Origin: Elizabethkingia bruuniana
GTDB lineage: Bacteria > Bacteroidota > Bacteroidia > Flavobacteriales > Weeksellaceae
Length of the DNA stretch: 64,000 nucleotides
Assembly (NCBI RefSeq): GCF_002024805.1
Contig: NZ_CP014337.1
Coordinates: 3,906,001 to 3,970,000, forward strand
Direction of reading: 5' to 3'
Position 1 is the stretch's first letter, and each line of letters starts with the position of its first letter. Shown piece after piece: positions 8,702-17,981 of the stretch. Position numbers and translations under genes: made by a program. A model generated the notes under the pieces. The model worked only from the letters and a program-made list of their open reading frames with translations, had not been told where the DNA came from and searched no databases.

Positions 8702-10354
8702 ATGTTATCTAAAATATTCATTCAGAATTTTGCATTGATCGATAGGCTGGAGGTAGACCTTCATAAGGGGCTACAGGTGATTACCGGAGAAACTGGAGCC
8801 GGTAAATCGATTATTCTTGGTGCACTGCGCCTAATGATGGGCGAAAGGGCAGATTTGAAGTCAATTGCCGATGCTGAAAAGAAAAGTATCGTTGAAGGAA
8901 CTTTTGTACTGGATGAAGCGAAGTTTAAAAGCTTTTTTGAAGATAATGATCTTGACTTTGAGAAAGAAACACTTATACGCAGAGAAATTGCACCTGCCGG
9001 TAAATCGAGAGCTTTTGTTAATGATGTTCCGGTTACATTATCTGTATTGCAAGAGCTTTCTGAAAGACTTATAGATATTCATTCGCAGTTTGAAACTTCT
9101 AATCTTTTTTCAGAAACATACCAGTTTGGAATAATCGACGGACTGGCAAAAAATCAGAAATTATTAGCCGACTATCAGTCGGAATTTAAAATTTATACAC
9201 AGGCAAAAGCCAAGCTTCTGCAGTTAGAAAAACGCTTAGCGGAAGGTAATAAAGAGGCAGATTACCATCAATATCTTTTACAGGAGCTGGAGGAAGCACA
9301 ACTGGATCAGTTGAATCTGGATGAACTTAAGAATGAACTTTCTGCACAAGAAAATGCAGAGACTATTATAGAACAGTTATCACAGACTTATCAGCTTTTG
9401 CAGCAGGATGAAGCCGGAGTACTTACTATTCTGAACGAAACTAAAGCAAAACTTTCAAAGATTACAGGATATTCTGAGAATTATGAACAACTTTCAGAGC
9501 GAATCCAGAGTTTGTATTTTGAACTAAAGGATATAGCAGATTCCTGTGAAAACGAACTTGAAAAGGTACAAATGAATCCTGAAGCTCTTGCAGAGCTTAA
9601 TACCAGACTCAATCTGGTAAATACATTATTGATAAAGCATCAGGTACAGACTGTGGAAGAACTTGTTAGTATCCGTGATGAGTATGCTAAAGAGCAAAAT
9701 CTTGCAGAAAATCTGGAAGAGCATATCAAAGAGCAGCTCCAGTATATTGAACAACAAAAGACGAAACTCAAAAAAATAGCAGCGGAACTTACTAAAAACA
9801 GAAAGTCCGGAGCTAAAATATTTGTTGAGAAAAGCCAGCATATTTTACAGCGCCTTGGTTTGGAAAAGGCCAGGATGGAAGTAGATTTAAGTGAAGATCC
9901 TGAATTTAATGAATATGGTAGTGATACCATTCAGCTTTTATTTCAAGCTAATACCGGTTTTCCGATGAAACCTGTTCATACAGCTATTTCTGGAGGAGAA
10001 AGATCCCGTGTAATGCTTGCTGTTAAAAAGATTATGGCTGAAAATTCTGAACTGCCAACCCTGATTCTGGACGAAATAGATACCGGAGTTTCCGGACGTG
10101 TAGCCGAAGAAATTGGAAAATTAATGCATGAGATGGGGCAGGATATGCAGCTTATTGTTATCACCCACCTGGCTCAGGTTGCTGCTAAAGGAGATTACAA
10201 TTATAAAGTAATGAAATCCGAAGTAGGAGGAAAAACACAGTCTACCATTATTCCTCTGAATCAGGACGAAAAGCTACAGGAAATTGCCCAATTGCTTAGT
10301 GGTAGCAAGATTACAGAAGCAGCAATAGAACAGGCAAAAGAACTGATGCTGTAG
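8702..10354 (+). CDS. recN: DNA repair protein RecN
   Basis: 550-residue SMC-like ATPase acting in double-strand break repair. The Walker A is ITGETGAGKSIILGAL at about residues 27-42. The central part (about 150-380) is a long coiled coil with EELEEAQLDQLNLDELKNEL and similar heptads. The C-terminal half has the signature TAISGGERSRVMLAVK, Walker B LPTLILDEIDTGVSGRVAEEIG, and the H-loop IVITHLAQVAAKGDYNYKV. All ATPase motifs are present and the length is normal. Confidence 0.95.
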   Translation: MLSKIFIQNFALIDRLEVDLHKGLQVITGETGAGKSIILGALRLMMGERADLKSIADAEKKSIVEGTFVLDEAKFKSFFEDNDLDFEKETLIRREIAPAGKSRAFVNDVPVTLSVLQELSERLIDIHSQFETSNLFSETYQFGIIDGLAKNQKLLADYQSEFKIYTQAKAKLLQLEKRLAEGNKEADYHQYLLQELEEAQLDQLNLDELKNELSAQENAETIIEQLSQTYQLLQQDEAGVLTILNETKAKLSKITGYSENYEQLSERIQSLYFELKDIADSCENELEKVQMNPEALAELNTRLNLVNTLLIKHQVQTVEELVSIRDEYAKEQNLAENLEEHIKEQLQYIEQQKTKLKKIAAELTKNRKSGAKIFVEKSQHILQRLGLEKARMEVDLSEDPEFNEYGSDTIQLLFQANTGFPMKPVHTAISGGERSRVMLAVKKIMAENSELPTLILDEIDTGVSGRVAEEIGKLMHEMGQDMQLIVITHLAQVAAKGDYNYKVMKSEVGGKTQSTIIPLNQDEKLQEIAQLLSGSKITEAAIEQAKELML

Positions 10355-10394
10355 TTTCGTTTTCCGAAAACTGGCAACGTTGCAGGGTTTTCTC

Positions 10395-10402
10395 TATTTT
10401 TG
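10395..10402 (+). promoter_or_regulatory. -7 box upstream of the M28 peptidase gene
   Basis: TATTTTTG is a perfect TAnnTTTG. It sits 16 bases ahead of the ATG at 10418 and supports that start over upstream non-ATG codons. Confidence 0.55.
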
Positions 10403-10417
10403 TACGAATTAATACCC

Positions 10418-11365
10418 ATGAAAAATACTATTCTATTTACTTTCTTATTACTAGGACTATGCTCTTATGCACAGGAGATTGAAGTTAAAAATCTGAAAAA
10501 GCACGTTTATTTTTTGGCTAGTGACCGAATGAAGGGCCGTGGAACAGGGAGCAAACAAAATCAAGAAGCCGCAAAATACATCACTTCACAATTTAAAAAA
10601 TATAAACTGGAGCCTTTAGGAGTAAATGGTTATTATCAGGACTTTGAGGCTAAAGTCAGAAAAGTTAAAGTTACCGATAGCATCCGACCTGCCAGAAATG
10701 TGATTGGCTTTTTAGATAATAATGCGGCTAAAACCGTTGTTATTGGGGCTCACTATGACCATCTTGGAGAAGGAAAACAGGGAAGCTCTTTGGCAAAAGA
10801 CAGTTATGGTATGATACACAATGGTGCAGATGACAATGCTTCGGGTGTTGCCGGATTATTGGAATTAGCACGCGTATATAGCCAAAATAATATAAAAGAG
10901 CCAGTGAATTTCCTGTTTATTGCTTTCGGAGCAGAAGAATTAGGATTGGTTGGTTCACGGTATTTTGTAAAGAACCCAACATATGACCTTGGTAAAGTGC
11001 TTTGGATGCTGAATATGGATATGATTGGCAGATTGAACAAAGAAAGAGGCGTTTCTGTTATTGGCTACGGAACATCACCAGAATTTGAGACTATTTTCAA
11101 AGAAATAGATCCTAATAAGTTTGTGAAATTCTATACGGGCTATGAAGGACGTGGCGGATCGGATCAGACATCTTTCTATGAAAAAGATATTCCTGTTCTG
11201 TTTTTCCATACTGGCGGACACGACGACTACCATAAACCTACGGATGATGCCGATAAGGTTGATTATGAATCTCTAAAAGGTATTCTGGAACTGGAGAAAG
11301 CTGTTGTTGATGGTAGCTTTAACGTGGGTTCTATGCCTTTCAGAAATACAGATCAGAAAAAATAA
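10418..11365 (+). CDS. Secreted M28-family zinc aminopeptidase
   Basis: 315 residues with an N-terminal signal peptide cleaved after SYAQ. The M28 di-zinc site is complete: GAHYDHLG, NGADDNASG, the catalytic Glu pair in AEELGLVGS, MDMIGR, and the last zinc His in FFHTGGHDDYHKP. It removes N-terminal residues from peptides in the periplasm or outside the cell. The substrate is unknown. The start at 10418 is chosen because an ATG there follows a good -7 box and opens directly into the signal peptide. A 5' extension would have to begin with TTG. Confidence 0.9.
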   Translation: MKNTILFTFLLLGLCSYAQEIEVKNLKKHVYFLASDRMKGRGTGSKQNQEAAKYITSQFKKYKLEPLGVNGYYQDFEAKVRKVKVTDSIRPARNVIGFLDNNAAKTVVIGAHYDHLGEGKQGSSLAKDSYGMIHNGADDNASGVAGLLELARVYSQNNIKEPVNFLFIAFGAEELGLVGSRYFVKNPTYDLGKVLWMLNMDMIGRLNKERGVSVIGYGTSPEFETIFKEIDPNKFVKFYTGYEGRGGSDQTSFYEKDIPVLFFHTGGHDDYHKPTDDADKVDYESLKGILELEKAVVDGSFNVGSMPFRNTDQKK

Positions 11366-11418
11366 ATTTTTGTAACATTTCTTGCAAATCATGAACTAAT
11401 TAGATAAAGCTAATTAAC

Positions 11419-12888
11419 ATGTTTGCAAAACTAATTCGTCTGGAATTTAAAAGTTTTTTCAGAAGTCCGCAGTTAGGAGCCGGTATCCTGATGAAGATTG
11501 GTATGTTCTTCATCTTCGCCTATATGGCATTAATATTCTTCGGAGGAGCATTTGCCTTATTTTTTGGTGCCAGGAAAGAGGGAGTCAATCCATTGATTCT
11601 TTTCAGTAGATTTTTTCTCGTATACTGGGTACTGGATCTGTTGCTTAAATATTTTATGCAACAGCTGCCAGCCAATAATATAAAGCCATTACTTACCCTT
11701 AATATTCCCAAGAATAAAATTACAAGCTATACTCTGGTAAAGATTCTTTTGTCATTCTTTACATGGGTGTTTTTGTTGTTTATGCTTCCGTTTACAGTAT
11801 TGCTTTTAGTGGATGGCGGTTTTAGTATATTATCGGTACTGGCGGTGTTTATTTCTGTAGTAGCACTTATCTTTTCCAATGCCTTTATCAATACATTCAT
11901 CAATAAGAATAATACACTGTTGTATTCCATTTTTGCAGTTATTATTGTATTAGGCGGATTACATTATTTCAAGATTATTGATGTATTGAATATTTCCGAA
12001 ACACTAATCTATTCTGTATATCAGAAATGGTGGTTGTTTTTTATTCCTTTGCTTCTGGTTCTTGTTTTAGGTAAAATGGCTTTTAGCTTTATTAAACAGA
12101 ATCTTTATCTGGATAAAGGTTTGGAAATGAAGAAGACGGTTGGAAAAACAGAAAATATTGAATACCTAAACCGTTTTGGTGCTATAGGAACTTTTATTAA
12201 TAATGATATTAAACTTATTAAAAGAAGTAAAGCTGCCAGAAGTGCACTTATTGGTGGTTTTCTGTTCTTATTTTACGGATTGCTTATTTTTAATAAAGGG
12301 TATTCCCATAGCTTTATGCAGGTATTTCTTGGGATTTTTGTTACCGGTGGGTTCAATTTAATGTTCGGACAAAGAGTTCCGGCATGGGATAGTTCCTATT
12401 ATCCACTGATGATGACACAGAATGTTCCGTATAAAGAGTATCTGAAGGCTAAATGGTGGCTTTTCGTTATTGTTACAGCTGTTTCTATGGTATTGGCGAC
12501 TTTCTACGTTTTCTTCACAAGTTGGGAGTTCTATTTCACCATATTTGCGGCAGGTCTGTATAACTTGGGTGTTAACTCTTACCTTACTTTATTAGCCGGT
12601 GCCTATAATAAAAAACCGATTGATTTAAATTCAGCTTCAAAAGGATTCACTGCAGGACAAAATAATTTTAATATAAAGATTCTGATCATTATTATCCCGC
12701 AGATGTTGGTTCCGATGGCGGTATTCGGGATTGTAAAATACTTTGCCGGAATGTCTGCAGCAGTAATCAGTTTAGGTATTCTTGGGCTTATTGGATTCCT
12801 TTTAAGAGATAAGATTTTTGATCAGATCGTGAAGATCTATAGGTCCGAAAAGTATTCTACACTTGCAGCCTTCAAAAAGGTAGACTAA
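11419..12888 (+). CDS. DUF5687-like polytopic membrane protein, probable ABC exporter permease
   Basis: 489 residues with roughly 12 hydrophobic segments and conserved basic loops (LIKRSKAARSALIGGFLF, AYNKKPIDLNSASKGFTAGQN). It resembles the DUF5687/ABC-2-like permeases found in Bacteroidota next to a lone ATPase. That is exactly the case here, with the ATP-binding gene 53 bases downstream. The two likely form one exporter. The substrate cannot be told. Confidence 0.8.
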   Translation: MFAKLIRLEFKSFFRSPQLGAGILMKIGMFFIFAYMALIFFGGAFALFFGARKEGVNPLILFSRFFLVYWVLDLLLKYFMQQLPANNIKPLLTLNIPKNKITSYTLVKILLSFFTWVFLLFMLPFTVLLLVDGGFSILSVLAVFISVVALIFSNAFINTFINKNNTLLYSIFAVIIVLGGLHYFKIIDVLNISETLIYSVYQKWWLFFIPLLLVLVLGKMAFSFIKQNLYLDKGLEMKKTVGKTENIEYLNRFGAIGTFINNDIKLIKRSKAARSALIGGFLFLFYGLLIFNKGYSHSFMQVFLGIFVTGGFNLMFGQRVPAWDSSYYPLMMTQNVPYKEYLKAKWWLFVIVTAVSMVLATFYVFFTSWEFYFTIFAAGLYNLGVNSYLTLLAGAYNKKPIDLNSASKGFTAGQNNFNIKILIIIIPQMLVPMAVFGIVKYFAGMSAAVISLGILGLIGFLLRDKIFDQIVKIYRSEKYSTLAAFKKVD

Positions 12889-12941
12889 CAATATTATACA
12901 GTTTAACGAATAACTATAAATTAATATCCAAATTCAATAAA

Positions 12942-13649
12942 ATGATTTCAATTCAAAATATATCAAAAGTTTACGGTGCCAATAAAGTTTTAAATATCCA
13001 TGAGCTTAGCATTCCCAAAGGTGAGACATTCGGACTGGTAGGAAATAACGGTGCCGGAAAAACTACTTTATTCAGTGTACTATTAGATCTTATAGCTCCT
13101 TCATCGGGATTTATCAGTATTGATAATATTAAAGTTAACGAATCTGAAGCCTGGAAAACAAAGCTTAGTGCTTTTATAGATGAAAGCTTCCTTATTGGCT
13201 ATCTTACACCAGAAGAGTATTTTTATTTTCTGGGAGAATTGAGAGGGCAGAACAGGGCTAGCGTAGACGAATTTCTGAAGCAATTTTCGGATCTGTTTAA
13301 TGGAGAAATTCTGAATGCCGGAAAATATATCCGGGATCTTTCTAAAGGGAATATGAAGAAAGTTGGTATTGTAGGTGCATTGATAGGTAATCCGGAAATT
13401 ATTGTATTGGACGAGCCTTTTGCCAATCTTGATCCTTCTACACAGATTAAACTGAAAAACCTGATCAGAAACTGGTCGCAGGATGCTAATGTTACATTTC
13501 TTATTTCCAGTCACGACCTTTCCCATACAACGGAGGTTTGCAACAGGATTGTGATTCTGAATAAAGGCGAGGTAGTAAGAGATATACAAACCAATCCGGA
13601 GACACTGCAGGATCTGGAGAAATACTTTGCAGATCAGATTGTATCGTAA
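12942..13649 (+). CDS. ABC transporter ATP-binding protein
   Basis: 235 residues with Walker A GLVGNNGAGKTTL (about 33-45), a degenerate signature RDLSKGNMKKVGIVGAL, Walker B EIIVLDEPFANLDPSTQ and the H-loop LISSHDLSHTTEVCNRI. This is the DrrA/CcmA-like exporter branch. It partners the membrane protein at 11419 and ends just before a strong terminator. Confidence 0.9.
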   Translation: MISIQNISKVYGANKVLNIHELSIPKGETFGLVGNNGAGKTTLFSVLLDLIAPSSGFISIDNIKVNESEAWKTKLSAFIDESFLIGYLTPEEYFYFLGELRGQNRASVDEFLKQFSDLFNGEILNAGKYIRDLSKGNMKKVGIVGALIGNPEIIVLDEPFANLDPSTQIKLKNLIRNWSQDANVTFLISSHDLSHTTEVCNRIVILNKGEVVRDIQTNPETLQDLEKYFADQIVS

Positions 13650-13678
13650 ATGTTTAGAATATAAACAGATATAAAAGT

Positions 13679-13712
13679 GGCCTCAAAATTATTGAGGCCG
13701 CTTTTTATTATT
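13679..13712 (+). terminator. Rho-independent terminator after the ABC pair
   Basis: Perfect 8-bp arms GGCCTCAA and TTGAGGCC around AATTA, followed by GCTTTTTATT. Confidence 0.85.
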
Positions 13713-13747
13713 CCTTAGTGTCTTTTATGGATGAACAAAAAGACAAA

Positions 13748-14614
13748 CTAATTACAGGATTTATATACTGTTTCCAGATAGGCTCTGATATTATTCTCCA
13801 TTTCTGAAGGATAGGGATAATTAAGCGATTCTGCTAGATTCCCCCCAAGTTCTCCTACTATATCAGTCATACTGAAAAGGGCTTTCCAGTTTTCTTCGAT
13901 ATTGCTTCCGGAAAAGGTTTGCTCAGTTTTAGGCCAGAGATCCTGCGACAGATATTTTTTGAAAAGCCTTCCATGTTTATTGGTTGTAATATCCCAATTG
14001 TGCTGATTTGCAATATGCCACTCCAACAGCGGAACCAGATATTCCGTTCTGATGATATTTTCCGACATGAATTTGGCATAGAAGATATCTCCACGCGCCA
14101 GACATTTTGCGACATAGGTACAGTCCCACCAGAAATCTGTGATCAGTTTTGTAAAATCTTTTTCATCTGGTTTTTTGATAATTGAAACCAGATGTGTCGG
14201 AGGTTTCATATTTTGGGTAATGCCATCTTTGTCCAGCAATATTTTGTATCCTATATCCCAGTCTTCGGGAAGCTCTTCATACTGTATTTCCTGTAGAAAA
14301 GAAGACTTACGATAAAGCTTGAAATCCACCTTTACAGTGTCTTCATACAAAACCATTTTCATGGCATGTATTCCATTGAAACAGCTTTCATCCTCTTCAA
14401 TCATAGAAATTGGCTTGCCAAAAAGATTAAGCCATTTACGATCTGCAATATAAGCTTGGTTGTCTTCAAATATAAGCTCTACATCCAGATCACTGAAATC
14501 GTCGACAGGAGCTAAAGGATTTACAAGAGAACTGGTCAGTATAACAGCCCTGATATCTTCATTTCCATTAGCCCAGTCTATTATTTCCCGGAGTTTTTCA
14601 TCCCGAATTTTCAT
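13748..14614 (-). CDS. Aminoglycoside 6-adenylyltransferase family protein, AadS-like
   Basis: 288 residues, the length of the ANT(6)/AadK/AadS family, which adenylylates streptomycin at the 6-OH. The N-terminal nucleotidyltransferase domain shows LTSSLVNPLAPVDDFSDLDVEL, where the D-x-D pair of the metal site lies in the SDLDVE segment. A third acidic strand, VKVDFKLY, follows. The C-terminal helical domain has FWWDCTYVAKCLARGDIFYAKF, typical of these enzymes. Housekeeping genes flank it on both sides and no mobile element is seen, which points to an intrinsic chromosomal gene. Whether it confers streptomycin resistance is not shown by sequence. Confidence 0.85.
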   Translation of the reverse strand: MKIRDEKLREIIDWANGNEDIRAVILTSSLVNPLAPVDDFSDLDVELIFEDNQAYIADRKWLNLFGKPISMIEEDESCFNGIHAMKMVLYEDTVKVDFKLYRKSSFLQEIQYEELPEDWDIGYKILLDKDGITQNMKPPTHLVSIIKKPDEKDFTKLITDFWWDCTYVAKCLARGDIFYAKFMSENIIRTEYLVPLLEWHIANQHNWDITTNKHGRLFKKYLSQDLWPKTEQTFSGSNIEENWKALFSMTDIVGELGGNLAESLNYPYPSEMENNIRAYLETVYKSCN

Positions 14615-14644
14615 GAGTCTATTGAATGATAAAACAAATTAACC

Positions 14645-16039
14645 TTATTTCAGGCTGCCCACCATATCCTCTGGTTTCACCCATTCATCGAACTGCTCGG
14701 CTGTTACAAGTCCCAGATTGATAGCTTCCTCTTTCAGTGTTGTACCGTTTTTGTGAGCTGTTTTAGCAATTTTAGCAGCATTTTCGTAACCGATATGCGT
14801 ATTCAGTGCTGTAACCAACATCAGTGATTTGTCTACCAGTTCTTTTATTCGTGGTTCATTAGGTTCGATGCCTACTGCACAATGGTCGTTGAAAGAAATA
14901 CAAGCATCAGCAATAAGCTGTGCTGATTGCAGGAAGTTATAGGCCATTACAGGTTTGAAAACATTCAGTTCATAATTTCCCTGTGTTCCGGCAAATGAAA
15001 TGGTTGTGTCATTTCCTAAGACCTGTGCACAAACCATTGTCATAGCTTCATTTTGTGTTGGATTTACTTTTCCAGGCATAATAGAAGATCCTGGTTCGTT
15101 TTCCGGGATATGGATTTCTCCGATTCCGGATCTTGGACCGGAAGCCAGCATACGGATATCCTGAGCTATTTTGAATAAAGATACAGCAAGTTGCTTTAGT
15201 GCACCGTGGGATTCAACAATAGCATCATGAGCAGCAAGAGCTTCAAATTTGTTTTCCGCAGTTATAAAAGGCAGTCCGGTAAACTTAGCAATATATTCAG
15301 CTACTTTTACATCGTAGCCCTGTGGGGTATTTAGCCCTGTTCCCACGGCTGTTCCGCCTAGTGCCAGCTCTGCTAAATGCGGTAATGTATTTTTTAATGC
15401 TTTCAAACCAAATTCCAGTTGAGCCACATAACCGGAAAATTCCTGCCCCAGCGTAAGTGGAGTAGCATCCATTAGGTGTGTTCTCCCAATCTTTACGATG
15501 TTTTTAAAAGCTTCCGATTTTGCTTTTAGTGTATTCTTTAATGTTTCAACAGCCGGAATAGTATGTTCTACAACCTTTTTATATGCTGCAATATGCATAG
15601 CTGTAGGATAGGTGTCGTTAGAAGACTGAGACTTGTTTACATCATCATTTGGATGTACTTCTGATTTGTCTCCCAATTGCCCACCATTGTTTACATGTGC
15701 TTTGTTGGAAACAACCTCGTTAACATTCATATTCGATTGGGTACCTGATCCTGTTTGCCAGATCACAAGCGGAAACTGATCAAAAAGCTTTCCTTCAAGG
15801 ATCTCGTCACAAACCTGAGAAATCATATCCCGTTTATCAGAAGGAAGGACTCTCAGATCTGTATTTGCATAAGCTGCAGCCTTCTTCAGGTAAGCAAACG
15901 CTTCTATAATTTCGTGAGGCATGGAAGCCTCTGGTCCGATTTTAAAATTATTTCGGGAACGTTCTGTCTGTGCTCCCCAAAATTTGTCAGCGGGTACCTT
16001 TACCTCGCCCATTGTGTCGTGTTCGGTTCTGTAAATCAT
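14645..16039 (-). CDS. fumC: Class II fumarate hydratase
   Basis: 464 residues. It interconverts fumarate and malate in the TCA cycle without an iron-sulfur cluster. Motifs include the substrate-site segment [13 protein letters not shown] near residue 97, the [14 protein letters not shown] segment near 129, [11 protein letters not shown] near 186, and the superfamily signature [16 protein letters not shown] near 316. A second fumarase of the unrelated class I lies 1.9 kb downstream on the other strand. It appears monocistronic, with about 110 bases to the next gene upstream. Confidence 0.95.
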   Translation of the reverse strand: MIYRTEHDTMGEVKVPADKFWGAQTERSRNNFKIGPEASMPHEIIEAFAYLKKAAAYANTDLRVLPSDKRDMISQVCDEILEGKLFDQFPLVIWQTGSGTQSNMNVNEVVSNKAHVNNGGQLGDKSEVHPNDDVNKSQSSNDTYPTAMHIAAYKKVVEHTIPAVETLKNTLKAKSEAFKNIVKIGRTHLMDATPLTLGQEFSGYVAQLEFGLKALKNTLPHLAELALGGTAVGTGLNTPQGYDVKVAEYIAKFTGLPFITAENKFEALAAHDAIVESHGALKQLAVSLFKIAQDIRMLASGPRSGIGEIHIPENEPGSSIMPGKVNPTQNEAMTMVCAQVLGNDTTISFAGTQGNYELNVFKPVMAYNFLQSAQLIADACISFNDHCAVGIEPNEPRIKELVDKSLMLVTALNTHIGYENAAKIAKTAHKNGTTLKEEAINLGLVTAEQFDEWVKPEDMVGSLK

Positions 16040-16150
16040 TGTGATCTAATTTTTTATAAAGTTAGCTAAAGAACAGATTTTATGCAATTGATAATAATCA
16101 TGATTTATAAAATAATACTGTACGAAATTTTGTGTTTATAATATTGATTA

Positions 16151-17143
16151 TTATTGTATTAAGTGTTTATTTGCAATCTGATTCCGAAGACATATTCCCG
16201 AGAAAGTAAGGCCACTACCAAAACCGGCCAATACAATAAGATCTCCTGGTTGTAGTTTTCTGTCTTTTATACCATTATACCAGGCTATGGGAATAGACGC
16301 TGCAGAAGTGTTTCCGTAGTCTGTAACACTTTGCAGACATTTTTCTTTTGGAAACCCAAGCTCTTCACATACATTTTCCAGTATTCTTATATTGGCACTA
16401 TGCGGAATCATCCATGTTATATCCTGCAAAGAGAGTTTATTCTTTTCCAGTAATCTCAGGATTTCTACAGGTAATGTGGATACAGCCCACTTGAAAACCG
16501 TTCTTCCGTTTTGGTGTATTTTTCCGTCATTTACAACGTTTTCTCCGTTTATGGAGGCATGTCCTTCCGATTTGTAGAGTTCCTTGCCATATGATCCGTC
16601 TGTGATAGTCGTTGAAGAGAAAAGTTGCTTCTGCTCCGACGCTTCTACTATCACTGCTCCGGCTCCGTCGCCAAAAAGAATGCAGGTTGTTCGGTCTGTA
16701 AAATCACAAATTTTGGATAATGTTTCGGCACCGGCTACCAGAATTTTTTTATAACTGCCAGAAGCTATAAGACCCTGAGCCATAATAATACCATATACAA
16801 ATCCTGCGCAGCCTGCGGAAATATCAACACAACCCGCCTGCGGAATATTGAATCTGTCCTGAATTTTACTGGCAACACTTGGAAATTGCTGATCCGGCGT
16901 GCTGGTTGCTATAATAATGAAATCGATATCTGTGAGGCCTTTTTTATACTCCTTCTCCAGATTTTCAATGGCCTTGATACATAAATCGCTCGTATACTCA
17001 TTTTCCTTACTGAAGTATCTTGTTTTGATACCAGTTCTGCTCGTAATCCATTCATCACTGGTTTCAATAATCTCTTCGAAATACTGATTGGTGATTTTGT
17101 TTTCAGGGATGTATATCCCGATCGATTCAATAGTTGCTTCCAT
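16151..17143 (-). CDS. 3-oxoacyl-ACP synthase III (KAS III)-like enzyme under TetR control
   Basis: 330-residue thiolase-fold condensing enzyme. The triad is complete: Cys112 in DISAGCAGF, His248 in IPHSANIRI and Asn278 in YGNTSAAS. Fold and length match FabH, which condenses an acyl-CoA starter with malonyl-ACP. A dedicated TetR gene is adjacent and a perfect operator lies 22 bases ahead of the start. This argues for an accessory, inducible KAS III, perhaps handling an unusual or exogenous acyl group, rather than the housekeeping FabH. No other fatty-acid genes adjoin it. The natural substrate is unknown. Confidence 0.85.
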   Translation of the reverse strand: MEATIESIGIYIPENKITNQYFEEIIETSDEWITSRTGIKTRYFSKENEYTSDLCIKAIENLEKEYKKGLTDIDFIIIATSTPDQQFPSVASKIQDRFNIPQAGCVDISAGCAGFVYGIIMAQGLIASGSYKKILVAGAETLSKICDFTDRTTCILFGDGAGAVIVEASEQKQLFSSTTITDGSYGKELYKSEGHASINGENVVNDGKIHQNGRTVFKWAVSTLPVEILRLLEKNKLSLQDITWMIPHSANIRILENVCEELGFPKEKCLQSVTDYGNTSAASIPIAWYNGIKDRKLQPGDLIVLAGFGSGLTFSGICLRNQIANKHLIQ

Positions 17144-17165
17144 GATTTTATCTTTAAATTTTATA

Positions 17166-17183
17166 ACATACCAATCGGTATGT
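17166..17183. promoter_or_regulatory. TetR operator O1, upstream of the KAS III gene
   Basis: Perfect palindromic arms ACATACC and GGTATGT around AATC. The same arms recur upstream of the adjacent tetR gene (17824-17841), strongly suggesting two binding sites of that regulator. Confidence 0.85.
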
Positions 17184-17200
17184 TGATGGTTAAAAAATTT

Positions 17201-17788
17201 TTAAATGCGTATTTGTTCTATAATGCTGCTGTCGATATGGTCATTCATATGAGTCAGAAAGCTTTTATCATCTTTTGTAATTGCCATGAATACGGCTCCC
17301 TCTGTCATGGCATAAATAACCATTGATATTTTATCAACATCTGTATGGGCTTTAATTTCCCTTTTAAGAACACCAGACTTGATGATCTCAGAAATACTCC
17401 GGATGAAAATTTTTGATATCTTCTGGGCTTCATCAAATAGTACTTTATTATTAAACTGAGCGTCTACACCAAGATTTAGCATTGGGCAACCACCAATTTC
17501 TCTTGCAAAATCAAAATAATCGGTTCTAAAATATTCAGTAATAGCCTTAAGCTTCTCTATGCTGTTTTCTTTTGATGCTATCTTTTGTCTTAAAGGCTTA
17601 ATAATCTTCTCTATATTGAAATGAAAAGCTTTAACGGCAAGATGCTCCTTATTCTTGAAATAGAAATATACAGCCCCTTTAGTAAGGCTGGTGGCTTTAG
17701 TAATTTCTGATAATGAAGTGGCGGTATATCCTTTCTTATTAAATACAGGAGCTACCTTTTCAATAATATATTCAGGCGTTTCTTTCAT
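17201..17788 (-). CDS. TetR/AcrR-family regulator of the KAS III gene
   Basis: 195 residues. The N-terminal HTH reads FNKKGYTATSLSEITKATSLTKGAVYFYFKNKEHLAVKA (in two stretches), a textbook TetR recognition helix with GAVYFYFKNKEHL. The C-terminal domain carries GGCPMLNLGVDAQ, as in AcrR-C11-type regulators. It is co-oriented with and 57 bases ahead of the KAS III gene. Identical operator arms lie in front of both genes, so it likely represses itself and the enzyme, responding to an acyl or aromatic ligand. Confidence 0.92.
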   Translation of the reverse strand: MKETPEYIIEKVAPVFNKKGYTATSLSEITKATSLTKGAVYFYFKNKEHLAVKAFHFNIEKIIKPLRQKIASKENSIEKLKAITEYFRTDYFDFAREIGGCPMLNLGVDAQFNNKVLFDEAQKISKIFIRSISEIIKSGVLKREIKAHTDVDKISMVIYAMTEGAVFMAITKDDKSFLTHMNDHIDSSIIEQIRI

Positions 17789-17823
17789 AACACACTACAA
17801 ATATAGAAATCTTTTCTTATTTC

Positions 17824-17841
17824 ACATACCAGTCGGTATGT
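17824..17841. promoter_or_regulatory. TetR operator O2, upstream of tetR
   Basis: Arms ACATACC and GGTATGT around AGTC, identical in arms and spacing to O1 at 17166-17183. It lies 36 bases ahead of the tetR start and between that gene and the divergent class I fumarase, so it could also touch fumarase transcription. Confidence 0.85.
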
Positions 17842-17981
17842 TTGGTTTTCCTAAATAGATTTCATCCAATTTATAATCATTATAAATATGAATAAAGCTA
17901 GTGATTTTACTCATATTTGAAATAGTACAGCTTTCATTATTCTTATTTTTACGACTCTAATTTTTCAGAAAAATATTAAAA

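Noticed and set aside
17201-17788. Regulation of fumC by the KAS III TetR
   Set aside because: No copy of the ACATACC/GGTATGT palindrome lies upstream of fumC (16040-16150). Only the two sites near tetR and the KAS III gene were found.
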